Shown here piece after piece: positions 25,866 to 34,250 of a stretch of 64,000 bases of DNA. Origin of the DNA: Altererythrobacter sp. B11 (GTDB lineage Bacteria > Pseudomonadota > Alphaproteobacteria > Sphingomonadales > Sphingomonadaceae); contig NZ_AP018498.1 in the NCBI RefSeq assembly GCF_003569745.1, positions 868,001 through 932,000 of the forward strand. Direction: 5' to 3'. The notes below the pieces were generated by a model. It saw only the letters and a list, made by a program, of their open reading frames with translations, made no database searches and was not told the origin of the DNA. How positions within the stretch are numbered: the stretch's first letter is position 1; each line of letters starts with the position of its first letter. The position numbers were made by a program, and so were the translations under genes.

Positions 25866-26477
25866 ATGCAGAACCATACCAGTCCCGCCGATCCGGTGCT
25901 CCGGACCATGTTCGCGGCCCGTAAGCGGGTCTTCGTCGATCTCCTCAAATGGGATGTCCCCGTGCTCGAAGGAGTCTACGAAATCGACCAGTTCGATACG
26001 AGCGAAGCGTCCTATGTCATTCTCACCGATGACAAGGACAGTCACCGCGCATCTGCGCGGCTGCTCAAGACCGACAGGGCGCATATTCTCGGCGAGCTGT
26101 TTCCGTCTCTTTGCGATGGCCCCGTCCCGGTGCGCGAGGACTTTCGCGAGATCACCCGCTTCTGCATCGAGCCGACACTCCCGCGTCTGGAACGCCGGGC
26201 CGCGCGGGACGAACTTGTAACCGCGCTCGCGGATCACGCGCTGATCGCCGGGATAGGCGCGTATACCGCGGTCGCTACGCCGAACTGGTTCCGCCAGATT
26301 GCGAAATTTGGCTGGCGATGCCGTGCGCTCGGACCCGGCAGCCGGATCGGCGATGAAAACCTCATCGCGCTCCAGATCGATATCGATGCGGGCACGTCTG
26401 CGGATCTCGCCTGCGGTGGTGTCTACCGCCAGGCATCCTATCGCGTGGTCGACTACGAGCTGGAGATCGCGGCATGA
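25866..26477 (+). CDS. luxI: acyl-homoserine-lactone synthase (LuxI family)
   Basis: A 203-residue autoinducer synthase that joins an acyl chain to S-adenosylmethionine to give an acyl-homoserine lactone. Conserved parts are FAARKRVFVDLLKWDVP (Arg, Phe, Trp), YEIDQFD (Asp), ASARLLKTD (Arg) and FREITRFCIEP (Glu, Arg). The start at 25866 is placed directly after an inverted repeat. The stop overlaps the next gene in ATGA form, so synthase and oxygenase are made together. Confidence 0.94.
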   Translation: MQNHTSPADPVLRTMFAARKRVFVDLLKWDVPVLEGVYEIDQFDTSEASYVILTDDKDSHRASARLLKTDRAHILGELFPSLCDGPVPVREDFREITRFCIEPTLPRLERRAARDELVTALADHALIAGIGAYTAVATPNWFRQIAKFGWRCRALGPGSRIGDENLIALQIDIDAGTSADLACGGVYRQASYRVVDYELEIAA

Positions 26478-27340
26478 CTGGGGCAGCGCATTCGCCCTGG
26501 CTCGACCAGATCAGAAAGCAGGGTTATTGCATCATCCCCAACGCTCTGCCGAGTGCAATCCTCGCAGCGCTCGATACGGACCTCCAGCAGACCTACGCAA
26601 AGACGCCTTTCGGTGATGGCGAGTTCTATGGCTACAAGACGAAGCGGTTTGGGAGTTTGCTGCGCCGCTCGCGCTGGGCGGGAGACCTGGTCCTTCAACC
26701 ACTCATCCTCGCGCTTGCCCGTGAAATTCTGGGCAAAGCCTGCGAACGCATCCAGCTAAATGTCGCGCAGGCGATTGCAGTCCATCCCGGCGAGATCGAG
26801 CAGTTCCCGCATTGCGACCACGACATGTGGGCAGGGGAGAAGGGCACGCATGAATATCTGCTCAATGTCATGTGGCCCCTGACCGAATTTACGGCGTCCA
26901 ACGGCGCGACGCGAATATATCCCGGCACCCACAGGCAGAAAATTGAATCGCTAGACCAGCTCGGCACGCCAATCGCGGCCGAGTGTCAGCCTGGCGATGC
27001 CATTTGCTTTCTCGGATCGACGGTGCACGGAGCGGGACCTAATCTGACCAGGCACGTGCGCCGTGCGGTGGTGATCGGTTACAGTCTTGGCTGGCTCAAG
27101 CCCTACGAGAATCTTTGGCTCGCCTATCCGCCAGAAGTCGCGCGGGAATTTCCCGCAGAACTTGCCGAGCTTGCGGGCTATTGTCAGCACCGGCCCAATC
27201 TTGGCAATTACGAAGGCCAGTGCCCATCTATCTTGCTGCGCGACGATATTGCCGAGTTTCCGCGGGCGACCGATGCGCTTCGCGACGACCAGAAAGCCGC
27301 GGTGCGCGAATTTGCCGAGGCGCAGCGCGGCGAAAAGTGA
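26474..27340 (+). CDS. phytanoyl-CoA dioxygenase-family oxygenase next to luxI
   Basis: A 288-residue Fe(II)/2-oxoglutarate oxygenase of the PhyH family. The metal motif HxD is in IEQFPHCDHDMW (about residues 110-121). A later His and 2-oxoglutarate-binding Arg are probably in STVHGAGPNLTRHVRRAV. The family hydroxylates acyl-CoAs and many small molecules. Overlap of four bases with both luxI and the gntR gene suggests a role in making or altering the signal molecule, for example hydroxylating its acyl chain. PhyH-like genes next to luxI have been noted in sphingomonads; the substrate is unknown to me. Confidence 0.88.
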   Translation: MTGAAHSPWLDQIRKQGYCIIPNALPSAILAALDTDLQQTYAKTPFGDGEFYGYKTKRFGSLLRRSRWAGDLVLQPLILALAREILGKACERIQLNVAQAIAVHPGEIEQFPHCDHDMWAGEKGTHEYLLNVMWPLTEFTASNGATRIYPGTHRQKIESLDQLGTPIAAECQPGDAICFLGSTVHGAGPNLTRHVRRAVVIGYSLGWLKPYENLWLAYPPEVAREFPAELAELAGYCQHRPNLGNYEGQCPSILLRDDIAEFPRATDALRDDQKAAVREFAEAQRGEK

Positions 27341-27930
27341 GCCCTGCCCACGTCCTTGAGCCCACCTATCAACGCCTCAAGCGTGCGCTGATGGAGGGAA
27401 CCTGGGCCAATGGGGCCAAGCTCGAGGCAATGCGGCTTGCCGACGATTTCGGCGTCAGCATGACACCGGTGAGGGACAGCCTGAACCAGCTGGTTGGCGA
27501 GGGGCTGGTCGACCTCACCCCTGGCGACGGCTTTCGGGTGCCGGTCCTGACCGAACAGGGTTTGCGGGATGTCCTCCGCGTAAATGCGGTTTTGCTTGAA
27601 ACAGCGAGCGATGAAGCTTGGCGAATCCCGAACGTGCGCGATCTCGACGACTGGCCTGACGATTATGCTGGCCGCATGGCAGCGGTGTTTTTGGTACTTG
27701 CAACCGGGTCGGGCAACCGGTGCCTGGCGGTCCTGATCGATCGGATCAGTGATCGGCTGCACCGGGTTCGGATCCATGAACCCGACGTATTGCCCGACGC
27801 TGCAGAAATCCTCGCTGAAATCGAGGCGAGTCTGCGAGGCTCGCGTAACGAACGGCTGCGCGCCTTGCGGCGTTACCATCGCAGATGCGAGGAGCGGGTT
27901 CCGCAATTGGTCAGTCGCCTGTCGGGATAG
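27337..27930 (+). CDS. GntR-family transcriptional regulator
   Basis: A 197-residue regulator. The N-terminal winged helix-turn-helix (TYQRLKRALMEGTWANGAKLEAMRLADDFGVSMTPVRDSLNQLVGEGLVDLTPGDGFRVP) is typical GntR. The C-terminal half is helical, as in the FCD ligand domain, but lacks an obvious set of metal-binding His residues. The GTG start overlaps the oxygenase stop (GTGA), making it the third gene of the luxI operon. It may sense the product of LuxI and the oxygenase, or repress the element; target unknown. Confidence 0.85.
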   Translation: MSPAHVLEPTYQRLKRALMEGTWANGAKLEAMRLADDFGVSMTPVRDSLNQLVGEGLVDLTPGDGFRVPVLTEQGLRDVLRVNAVLLETASDEAWRIPNVRDLDDWPDDYAGRMAAVFLVLATGSGNRCLAVLIDRISDRLHRVRIHEPDVLPDAAEILAEIEASLRGSRNERLRALRRYHRRCEERVPQLVSRLSG

Positions 27931-28105
27931 TTTTCCGAAACTCAATTCTGTGCCGCTTTCAACGCGCCCATCGAACCGAATGCACCGCCGCCACGAGATC
28001 GTTCGTCAGAACCGAGCCATTGTAGGTTCGTCCGCATTCGAGGATGGGAGGATAGCGCGCAAGCAGGCTGGGCTCGGCCATAGCTTCGACTACTCCTGCA
28101 GGGCT

Positions 28106-28521
28106 TTATGACTGGGATTCCATCGAGCGAAAGATCAGCATTCCGGCCAGCATAGCCATCACGAAGACTGCTGCCTTTGCAGGCTCGATGACGAGCGCTG
28201 CAAAGCCCGGCCCGGGACACAGGCCTGCAATCCCCCAACCGGTGCCGAACAGCGCCGCGCCGCCGATCAGGCGGGGGGTCAGGTCGGTCCGGTCGGGAAG
28301 AGCGAATGTCGTGCCAATCAAAGGCTGCGCCATGCGCGCCTGAATCCGCCAGGCGATCGCCATCACGATAACCGCGCCGCCCATCACAAACGCGAGGGTG
28401 GGGTCCCAGTCCCCGAATATGTCGAGAAAGCCGCGCACCCGCGCTGGGTCGACCATGCCGCCCAGTGCCAGCCCGGCACCGAACAGGCTGCCTGACAGGA
28501 GAGCCACTAGCCACGAGCGGG

Positions 28522-28525
<4 letters not shown>
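28106..28525 (-). CDS. DUF6691 membrane protein (second half of YeeE-type transporter)
   Basis: A 139-residue membrane protein with four hydrophobic segments and the conserved parts GAGLALGGMVDPARVRGFLDIFGDWDPTLAFVMGGA and GWGIAGLCPGPGFAAL. With its upstream partner it forms the split version of a YeeE/YedE-type transporter for reduced sulfur compounds. The ATG at 28525 overlaps the stop of the partner gene. It is the last gene of the sulfur operon. Confidence 0.9.
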
Positions 28526-28967
<442 letters not shown>

Positions 28968-28971
<4 letters not shown>

Positions 28972-29897
28972 AGCTTGTTGACCGGCATCTTGAGGTAAGA
29001 CGTGCCGTCGCTTTCGGGCGGCGGCAGATGGCCGCCGCGCATATTCACCTGGATGGCGGGCAGGATCAGGCGCGGCATTTCCAATGTCGCATCGCGCTGG
29101 GTGCGCATCTCGACGAACTGGTCCTCATCCACATCTTCGTGAAGATGCACATTGGCTGTGCGCTGCGCGAGCATGGTGGTCTCCCATACGAATTCCGTGC
29201 GATTGGGCGCCTTGTAATCATGGCACAGGAACACCCGCGTCTTGTCCGGCAGGCGCATCAGCCGGCGGACCGAGCGGTACAGCTTGCGCGCATTGCCGCC
29301 CGGAAAATCGGCCCGGGCGGAGCCATAATCGGGCATGAACATCGTATCGCCGATAAAGGCCGCATCGCCGATGATATAGGCCATGTCCGCTGGGGTATGG
29401 CCGGGCACGTGAAGAGCGATCAGCGGAATATCGCCGATCATCAACGCGTCGCCATCTTCCATCAGCCGGTCGAATTGCGATCCGTCACGCTCGAAATCGG
29501 TGCCTTCGTTGAACACCTTGCCGAACACGCCCTGCACGGTCACAATTTCGCGGCCGATGGCCAGTTCGCCGCCCAGCTTTTCCTGCAGATAGGGCGCGGC
29601 GGAAAGGTGATCGGCATGGGCGTGAGTTTCCAGGACCCAGTCGACGGTCAGACCTGCATCGCGCGCATAGTCGATAATTTCGTCCGCCGCTTCCAGGCTG
29701 GTGCGGCCCGAAGGCTGATCGAAATCCCAGACGCTGTCGATAATGGCCGCGCGCTTGGTCTGATCGTCGCTGACCACATAGGTCGCGGTAAAGGTCGGCT
29801 CGTGGAAGAAAGCCTTGACGTGCGGTGCTCGCAGATCGCCCGCAAGCACATCGTTCACCTGTTCGATGGCCTTTTCGATATTCGTGTCGTCGCTCAT
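28968..29897 (-). CDS. blh: MBL-fold persulfide dioxygenase-like hydrolase
   Basis: A 309-residue metallo-beta-lactamase-fold protein. The metal motif is LETHAHADHLSAAPYL, with further ligands in HVPGHTPADM, FIGDTMF and VFLCHDYK. This matches the ETHE1/Blh group that oxidises glutathione or other persulfides to sulfite. The start at 29897 has GGAGA upstream; the frame continues upstream only as a shadow of the repressor gene. Its ATG overlaps the bigR stop, so it is controlled with bigR. Confidence 0.9.
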
Positions 29898-30253
29898 AGT
29901 GTTTCTCCGGCGTCGCCGCTCGGCTGGGGGGATTGGCCAAGCTCGGGGCAAAAGATGTCGTGCAGCAATTCGAGAACCCGCTGCGCATTCGGGTCGCACA
30001 CACGGTAGAACACCGATTGGGCATCCTTGCGTGTCGCGACGAGATCGTCTTCGCGCAATTTTGCGAGGTGTTGCGACAGGGCGGACTGGCTCAGCCCGAC
30101 GCTCTGCGCCAGATCGCCGACGGACAGCTCGCCAGCCTCTGCAAGGAAGCAAAGAACGAGCAGGCGCGACTCGTTGGCCATCAATTTCAGCAGGCGGCTG
30201 GCCTCGCCGGCCTGCCGCGTGAAATCCGTATCTGGAGACCCATTGTGGCTCAT
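29894..30253 (-). CDS. bigR: ArsR-family sulfide/persulfide repressor (BigR-like)
   Basis: A 119-residue winged-helix repressor. The HTH is ELSVGDLAQSVGLSQSALSQHLAKLREDDLV. Two Cys, in LLVLCFLAEAGE and LHDIFCPE, occupy the places of the two redox Cys in BigR, SqrR and YgaV, which form a disulfide or polysulfide link when persulfide is present. It is the first gene of the bigR-blh-yeeE operon and probably represses it through the twin palindromes just upstream. Confidence 0.92.
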   Translation of the reverse strand: MSHNGSPDTDFTRQAGEASRLLKLMANESRLLVLCFLAEAGELSVGDLAQSVGLSQSALSQHLAKLREDDLVATRKDAQSVFYRVCDPNAQRVLELLHDIFCPELGQSPQPSGDAGETL

Positions 30254-30264
30254 GATTTGCTCCG

Positions 30265-30293
30265 TTAGTATTCACTAATTTAGAATAATCTAA
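30265..30293. promoter_or_regulatory. twin palindromic operators upstream of bigR
   Basis: Two 14-base palindromes lie almost end to end: TTAGT-ATTC-ACTAA (30265-30278) and TTAGA-ATAA-TCTAA (30280-30293). Both have perfect 5-base arms and a 4-base spacer, and their centres are 15 bases apart. They are 12-40 bases upstream of the bigR start and are AT-rich in a GC-rich genome, so they are the likely BigR sites. Confidence 0.65.
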
Positions 30294-30457
30294 TGTATTT
30301 TCAAGAGGGAGGGGTATCCGCCTCGCTTCGGTAGGGAAGTCATTTTCTGCAACCGACCATCTGTGTTCACGGGGGCGCTTCGTGCGACACGATTTTTCGA
30401 TGGCGGCGTCGGAACCCGTAGCCACTCCAGCTTCATTGACCGGGCAGGAGAATCGAT

Positions 30458-31798
30458 ATGAACTACGATTTGATGGTAATCGGTACGGGGACGGCAGCCA
30501 TGGTTTGCGCCCTGCGCGTTGCGAAGGCGGGTTGGAAAGTCGCGGTTATCGACGAGAAGCCATTCGGTGGCACCTGCGCGCTACGCGGCTGCGATCCCAA
30601 GAAAATGCTGGTGGCCGACGCAGAAGTGATCGACGCGAAACAGCGCATGACAGGTCACGGGGTGAAGGGGGATCTGCGCATCGATTGGCCCGACCTTATC
30701 CGGTTCAAACGCAGCTTTACCGACCCTGTGCCTGAAAAGCACGAGCGGCGGTATGAAGAGGCCGGCATCGTGACCTTGCATGGTACGGCAAAATTCACCG
30801 GGCCAAATCATCTCTCCGTAGGCGACCATGAAATCGAATACCGCAAAATCCTGATCGCGTCGGGAGCCAGACCGATACCTCTAGCCATCCCAGGCGAAGA
30901 GCACCTGATCGACAATGAGGGCTTTCTCGAACTGCCTTCGCTGCCGAAGCGCATCGTTCTGGTCGGGGGCGGATATATCGCTGCCGAGTTTTCCCATATC
31001 GCTGCCCGTGCGGGAGCCGAGGTCACGATCCTTCAGCGGGGACCGCGCATGTTGACGCAGTTCGAACCCGAACTTGTGAACTGGCTCATGGATGCGTTCG
31101 ACCGGATCGGTGTGCGAGTGATTACCGATACGGCGGTCGATGCCATTCGAAGATCGGGCGGAAAATATGTGGTTCATGCGAATGGCAAGGGCGGCCCGAT
31201 CGAAGTCGTCGCCGATCTTGTCGTTCATGCGGCAGGACGGGCTCCCGCCATCGAGCGGCTCGATCTCGAAAAGGCCGGGATCGCAGCCGAACATGGAAAG
31301 CCGAAGCTGAACAAATTTCTGCAGAGCGTAAGCAATCCGGCCGTCTACGCTGCCGGAGATGCTGCCTCGAACGGGCCGCCACTCACCCCCGTTTCCAGCC
31401 ATGATGCAAAAGTTGTCGCGGCCAATCTAGTCGAAGGCAATCACCGCGAACCCGATTACAAAGGGGTGCCGAGCGTGGCCTTCACTCTTCCGCCTATCGC
31501 CCGCGTTGGCCTCACCGAGGCAGAGGCGAATGAGGCGGGGCTGAGATTCCGGACAAAGTACGAGCGGACCTCTCAATGGTTCACCGCCAGGCGGGTCGCC
31601 GAACCTGTCTACGGACACAAGACACTAATCGAAGAGGAGACAGGGACAATACTGGGCGCGCACCTCGTCGGACCCGGCGCAGACCAGGCCATCAATATTT
31701 TCGGACTGGCGATCCGCCATGGGCTCACCGCGGACGATCTGAAGACTACAATGTTCGCCTATCCAACCGGCGCGTCTGACATCGGATACATGGTCTAG
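30458..31798 (+). CDS. FAD-dependent pyridine nucleotide-disulfide oxidoreductase
   Basis: A 446-residue flavoprotein of the glutathione reductase/mercuric reductase class. The FAD site is MVIGTGTAAMVCALRVAKAG, the redox-active disulfide is FGGTCALRGCDPKKM (CxxxxC), the NAD(P) site is IVLVGGGYIAAEFSHIAARAG, and the second FAD motif is PAVYAAGDAA. The C-terminus has FAYPTGASD instead of the His-Glu dyad of glutathione reductase and lacks the C-terminal Cys pair of MerA, so substrate is uncertain. It has GCAGGAG upstream and ends four bases inside merR on the other strand. Place in the mercury module suggests a redox role there. Confidence 0.85.
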   Translation: MNYDLMVIGTGTAAMVCALRVAKAGWKVAVIDEKPFGGTCALRGCDPKKMLVADAEVIDAKQRMTGHGVKGDLRIDWPDLIRFKRSFTDPVPEKHERRYEEAGIVTLHGTAKFTGPNHLSVGDHEIEYRKILIASGARPIPLAIPGEEHLIDNEGFLELPSLPKRIVLVGGGYIAAEFSHIAARAGAEVTILQRGPRMLTQFEPELVNWLMDAFDRIGVRVITDTAVDAIRRSGGKYVVHANGKGGPIEVVADLVVHAAGRAPAIERLDLEKAGIAAEHGKPKLNKFLQSVSNPAVYAAGDAASNGPPLTPVSSHDAKVVAANLVEGNHREPDYKGVPSVAFTLPPIARVGLTEAEANEAGLRFRTKYERTSQWFTARRVAEPVYGHKTLIEEETGTILGAHLVGPGADQAINIFGLAIRHGLTADDLKTTMFAYPTGASDIGYMV

Positions 31799-32199
31799 GG
31801 CCGAGCGGTCTCCAGCATGTCGATGACTGCACAGTCGGGCACATGACCGCCCGAACACTGCTCGACGGTAGCGGTAAGATGCCGTTCCAGGCGAGTGAGA
31901 TCGTCGATCTTGCGCCGTACTTCTTCGAGGTGATGAATTGCAATCTCGCGCACTTCGTCGCAGCATGCTTCGGCAGGACCGCCCAAGTCCAGAAGTGTCC
32001 GCACCTCCTTCGGCGCAAAGCCTAGCTCGCGCGCCCGCTTGATGAATTTGAGCGTGCGGAGGTGCCCATCGTCGAAAACCCGGTGTCCGCCTGCTGTACG
32101 AGCCGGCGCACCGAGCATTCCGATCTTCTCGAAATACCGGATCGTCTCGATATGGACGCCCGTCTTGCGCGCCAATTCACCTATCGACAGGCGGCCCAC
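31795..32199 (-). CDS. merR: MerR-family mercury-responsive regulator
   Basis: A 134-residue MerR. The N-terminal HTH (LSIGELARKTGVHIETIRYFEKIGML) is followed by the dimer helix and the metal loop. Cys residues in GPAEACCDEV, VEQCSGGHVPDC are at the places of the three Hg(II) ligands of MerR. It is divergent from merT, whose promoter has the 19-base spacer that MerR proteins twist. Confidence 0.9.
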   Translation of the reverse strand: MGRLSIGELARKTGVHIETIRYFEKIGMLGAPARTAGGHRVFDDGHLRTLKFIKRARELGFAPKEVRTLLDLGGPAEACCDEVREIAIHHLEEVRRKIDDLTRLERHLTATVEQCSGGHVPDCAVIDMLETARP

Positions 32200-32210
32200 G
32201 CCGAATCTCC

Positions 32211-32241
32211 TTGAACCTATATCTACTACAGGACGTACATA
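32211..32241 (+). promoter_or_regulatory. MerR-type promoter of merT
   Basis: TTGAAC (32211-32216) and TACATA (32236-32241) are separated by exactly 19 bases, the overlong spacer typical of MerR-activated promoters. A weak dyad (CTATAT with ACATAG) covers the spacer. It lies between divergent merR and merT. Confidence 0.7.
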
Positions 32242-32266
32242 GAGTTCGAATCGAGCGGAGGCAAAG

Positions 32267-32662
32267 ATGACCGACCAGGCTGTCCAATACGGCGAGGCGA
32301 AAAGCGCAAGCGATCGCGGGGTTGCTGGCGTTGGAATGCTGGCGAGTGCAGGGGCGCTTCTCTCTGCGGCTGCTTGCTGCGTCCTGCCGTTGGTCCTCGT
32401 TGCAGTCGGGCTCGGTGCTGGCGGGCTCGCATGGTTTGTTCCTTACCACTTGCCGCTCACAATCGCAGCCTTCCTAATCGTGGCCTTTGGGTGGTTCCTT
32501 CACGTGCGCCAACTGCGCATCTGCAGTGCTGATGGCTGTGAGAAACCTGCTCGCAGCAGCGTTGCGCGACTGACATTGCTGATTGCCACCGCGATGATCG
32601 TCCTGTCTGCGCTATGGGGCTTTATTGAACAACCGCTGATGCGTGCGCTTGGAGGAGCCTGA
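32267..32662 (+). CDS. merT: MerT-like mercuric ion transporter
   Basis: A 131-residue inner-membrane protein with three hydrophobic segments. The first carries the vicinal Cys pair (LLSAAACCVLPLVLVAVGLGAGGLAWF) that passes Hg(II) across the membrane. A second Cys pair is in the loop (LRICSADGCEKPA). The GGAGG ribosome-binding site lies at 32256-32260. The stop overlaps the next start by one base. Confidence 0.9.
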   Translation: MTDQAVQYGEAKSASDRGVAGVGMLASAGALLSAAACCVLPLVLVAVGLGAGGLAWFVPYHLPLTIAAFLIVAFGWFLHVRQLRICSADGCEKPARSSVARLTLLIATAMIVLSALWGFIEQPLMRALGGA

Positions 32663-32889
32663 TGCAGACTGTTTCGACGATCACGTGCCCCCATTGCCAA
32701 GCGGCCACCACCGAAACCATGCCGACCAACGCATGCTGGTTCTTTTATGAATGCCAGCATTGCCGGAAAAGACTGCAGCCATTGGCAGGAGACTGTTGTG
32801 TATTCTGCTCTTATGGCGATGCCCCATGCCCCCCGATTCAGGATGCGCGGGAAGATGGTGACGGTGCTACCTGCTGTCTACCGCAGTAG
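32662..32889 (+). CDS. GDCCVxC-domain small Cys-rich protein
   Basis: A 75-residue protein with 12 Cys. CPHCQAATTETMPTNACWFFYECQHC looks like a zinc ribbon. It is followed by GDCCVFCSYGDAPCPPIQ, the signature of the GDCCVxC family, some members of which are selenoproteins. Such genes are common in mercury operons, and a role in metal binding is likely but not shown. The 3' end overlaps the integrase gene on the other strand by 23 bases. Confidence 0.88.
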   Translation: MQTVSTITCPHCQAATTETMPTNACWFFYECQHCRKRLQPLAGDCCVFCSYGDAPCPPIQDAREDGDGATCCLPQ

Positions 32890-34096
32890 TGGTGGTTGCA
32901 TCACGCAAGACACACACGAGATGTTTGTTCCAGGCATTAAGGGCATTGCGTTTTTCGTCTTTCCAATCGTGGCGCTGGTAAACTCCCGCCACGCCCGCAC
33001 GTGAACCGCTTACATGGTTCAATACCGCCTCGGTAACCTCGAACCTTACACCTAAGCGCTGGAAATTCGTTGCGAGCGTCCGCCGCAAGTCATGAAGGCG
33101 CCAGGGAGGCAAAGGTTCGCCTTCGGCTTCCTCGATGGCGCTATCCAGCTTCATCTTGCCTTTATGGTAGCCGGTGAAGCCCGCTCCACTTGCAGTCGCA
33201 AACACTCTGCCCTTGCGCGGCCATTTCCCTCCACCTGCCAACCGATCGAGCTCGATCATGGCGAGTTCGTTCAATGGAATGGTGTTGAACTCTCTGTTTT
33301 TCGTGCGCCGGCCGGGCAGGGTCCATAGTCTTTCTGCTCTGTCGAGCTCCTGCCAGTGCATCCCGCAAACCTCTTCGCGGCGCTGTCCGGTCAAAATCAA
33401 TAAGCGGACAATCGGCCCGAAACAGGGATGGCATTCGGGCGTGGCATGCCAGATCATGCGCAGCTCCTTGTCAGAAAGCCAGCGATCCCGCGGCCTTACC
33501 GGCGGCGGCGTCTCCATGCCCTCCATCGGACTGCGATCGAGATCGCCGCGACTGATAGCCCAGCGGAACAGACGGCGCATCACTGCAAATACGTTCCGGC
33601 GATTGGCGACCTGCTCTTCCGGCATCTGGTCGAGAACGGATACGATATCTGCCCTGGTGATCGAAGGCAGCGGCTTCTTGCGTAGAACCGGCTCAAGATG
33701 AAGCCTGACCACTCGTTCGACCAGACGTCTCCATCCCTCGCCTTGGCAGGAATGGGTGAAATGCCGCGCGTAATTGTCGAAGGCGAGATCGACGGCCTCA
33801 CGGCGCCTCTGCTTTTCAGCCTCCACTGGATCGACGCCTTGGCCGACGAGCAGGAGAAGGCGTTCGGCTTCCGAGCGGGCGGTCGTAGGTGTCCACGGAG
33901 ACCCATGTGCGCCGATCGTATAACGCCGTGCGATTGTCTCGCGCCCGCCCATCCTGAATTGAAGGACGTAAGAGATATTTCCTGAAGGCGTAATCTTGGC
34001 GCCAAAACCTTTGAGATCAGTGTCCCAAACGAATTGGCTCGAGCTGCTAGCCTCGAGCGCATCTATCGATTTTTTCGTGATTTTTCCTGTTGCCAT
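32867..34096 (-). CDS. int: tyrosine-type integrase (P4-like, DUF4102)
   Basis: A 409-residue site-specific recombinase. The N-terminal DUF4102 arm-binding domain (KITKKSIDALEASSSSQFVWDTDLKGFGAKITPSG) is followed by the SAM-like core-binding domain and the catalytic domain. The catalytic residues are in TGQRREEV (Arg), HDLRRTLAT (His, Arg) and HVSGSRAGVAGVYQRH (His, Tyr). It is the last accessory gene before trmB, reading inward, as for ICE integrases placed at the attachment site. No excisionase gene was recognised. Confidence 0.93.
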   Translation of the reverse strand: MATGKITKKSIDALEASSSSQFVWDTDLKGFGAKITPSGNISYVLQFRMGGRETIARRYTIGAHGSPWTPTTARSEAERLLLLVGQGVDPVEAEKQRRREAVDLAFDNYARHFTHSCQGEGWRRLVERVVRLHLEPVLRKKPLPSITRADIVSVLDQMPEEQVANRRNVFAVMRRLFRWAISRGDLDRSPMEGMETPPPVRPRDRWLSDKELRMIWHATPECHPCFGPIVRLLILTGQRREEVCGMHWQELDRAERLWTLPGRRTKNREFNTIPLNELAMIELDRLAGGGKWPRKGRVFATASGAGFTGYHKGKMKLDSAIEEAEGEPLPPWRLHDLRRTLATNFQRLGVRFEVTEAVLNHVSGSRAGVAGVYQRHDWKDEKRNALNAWNKHLVCVLRDATTTTAVDSR

Positions 34097-34223
34097 CCGG
34101 AACCTCGTGTCCTTCTTCTGGCAATCACCGGGTAATCACGCAAGCGGAAAAAGGAGCGAAATGGAGGCAATTCTAGCGTAGGAGGATTCAGCTAAGTACA
34201 TTGTTTTACAAGGATTTCGCACT

Positions 34224-34250
34224 TTAGCGTCGTCTAAATCTAAAGTACCA
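34224..34250. other. candidate attachment site at the trmB 3' end
   Basis: The last codons of trmB use AGA and CGA and are AT-rich (TGG TAC TTT AGA TTT AGA), unlike the CGC/CGG usage of the rest of the gene. This is what is expected when an integrating element replaces the 3' end of its target gene with its own copy. The other attachment copy would be left of the window, so this is inference only. Confidence 0.35.

Noticed and set aside
27959-28081. 40-codon minus-strand frame beginning MAEPSLLARYPPILECG
   Set aside because: It looks coherent and follows the sulfur operon, but it has only a distant Shine-Dalgarno-like stretch and no recognised family; it could be a gene remnant.
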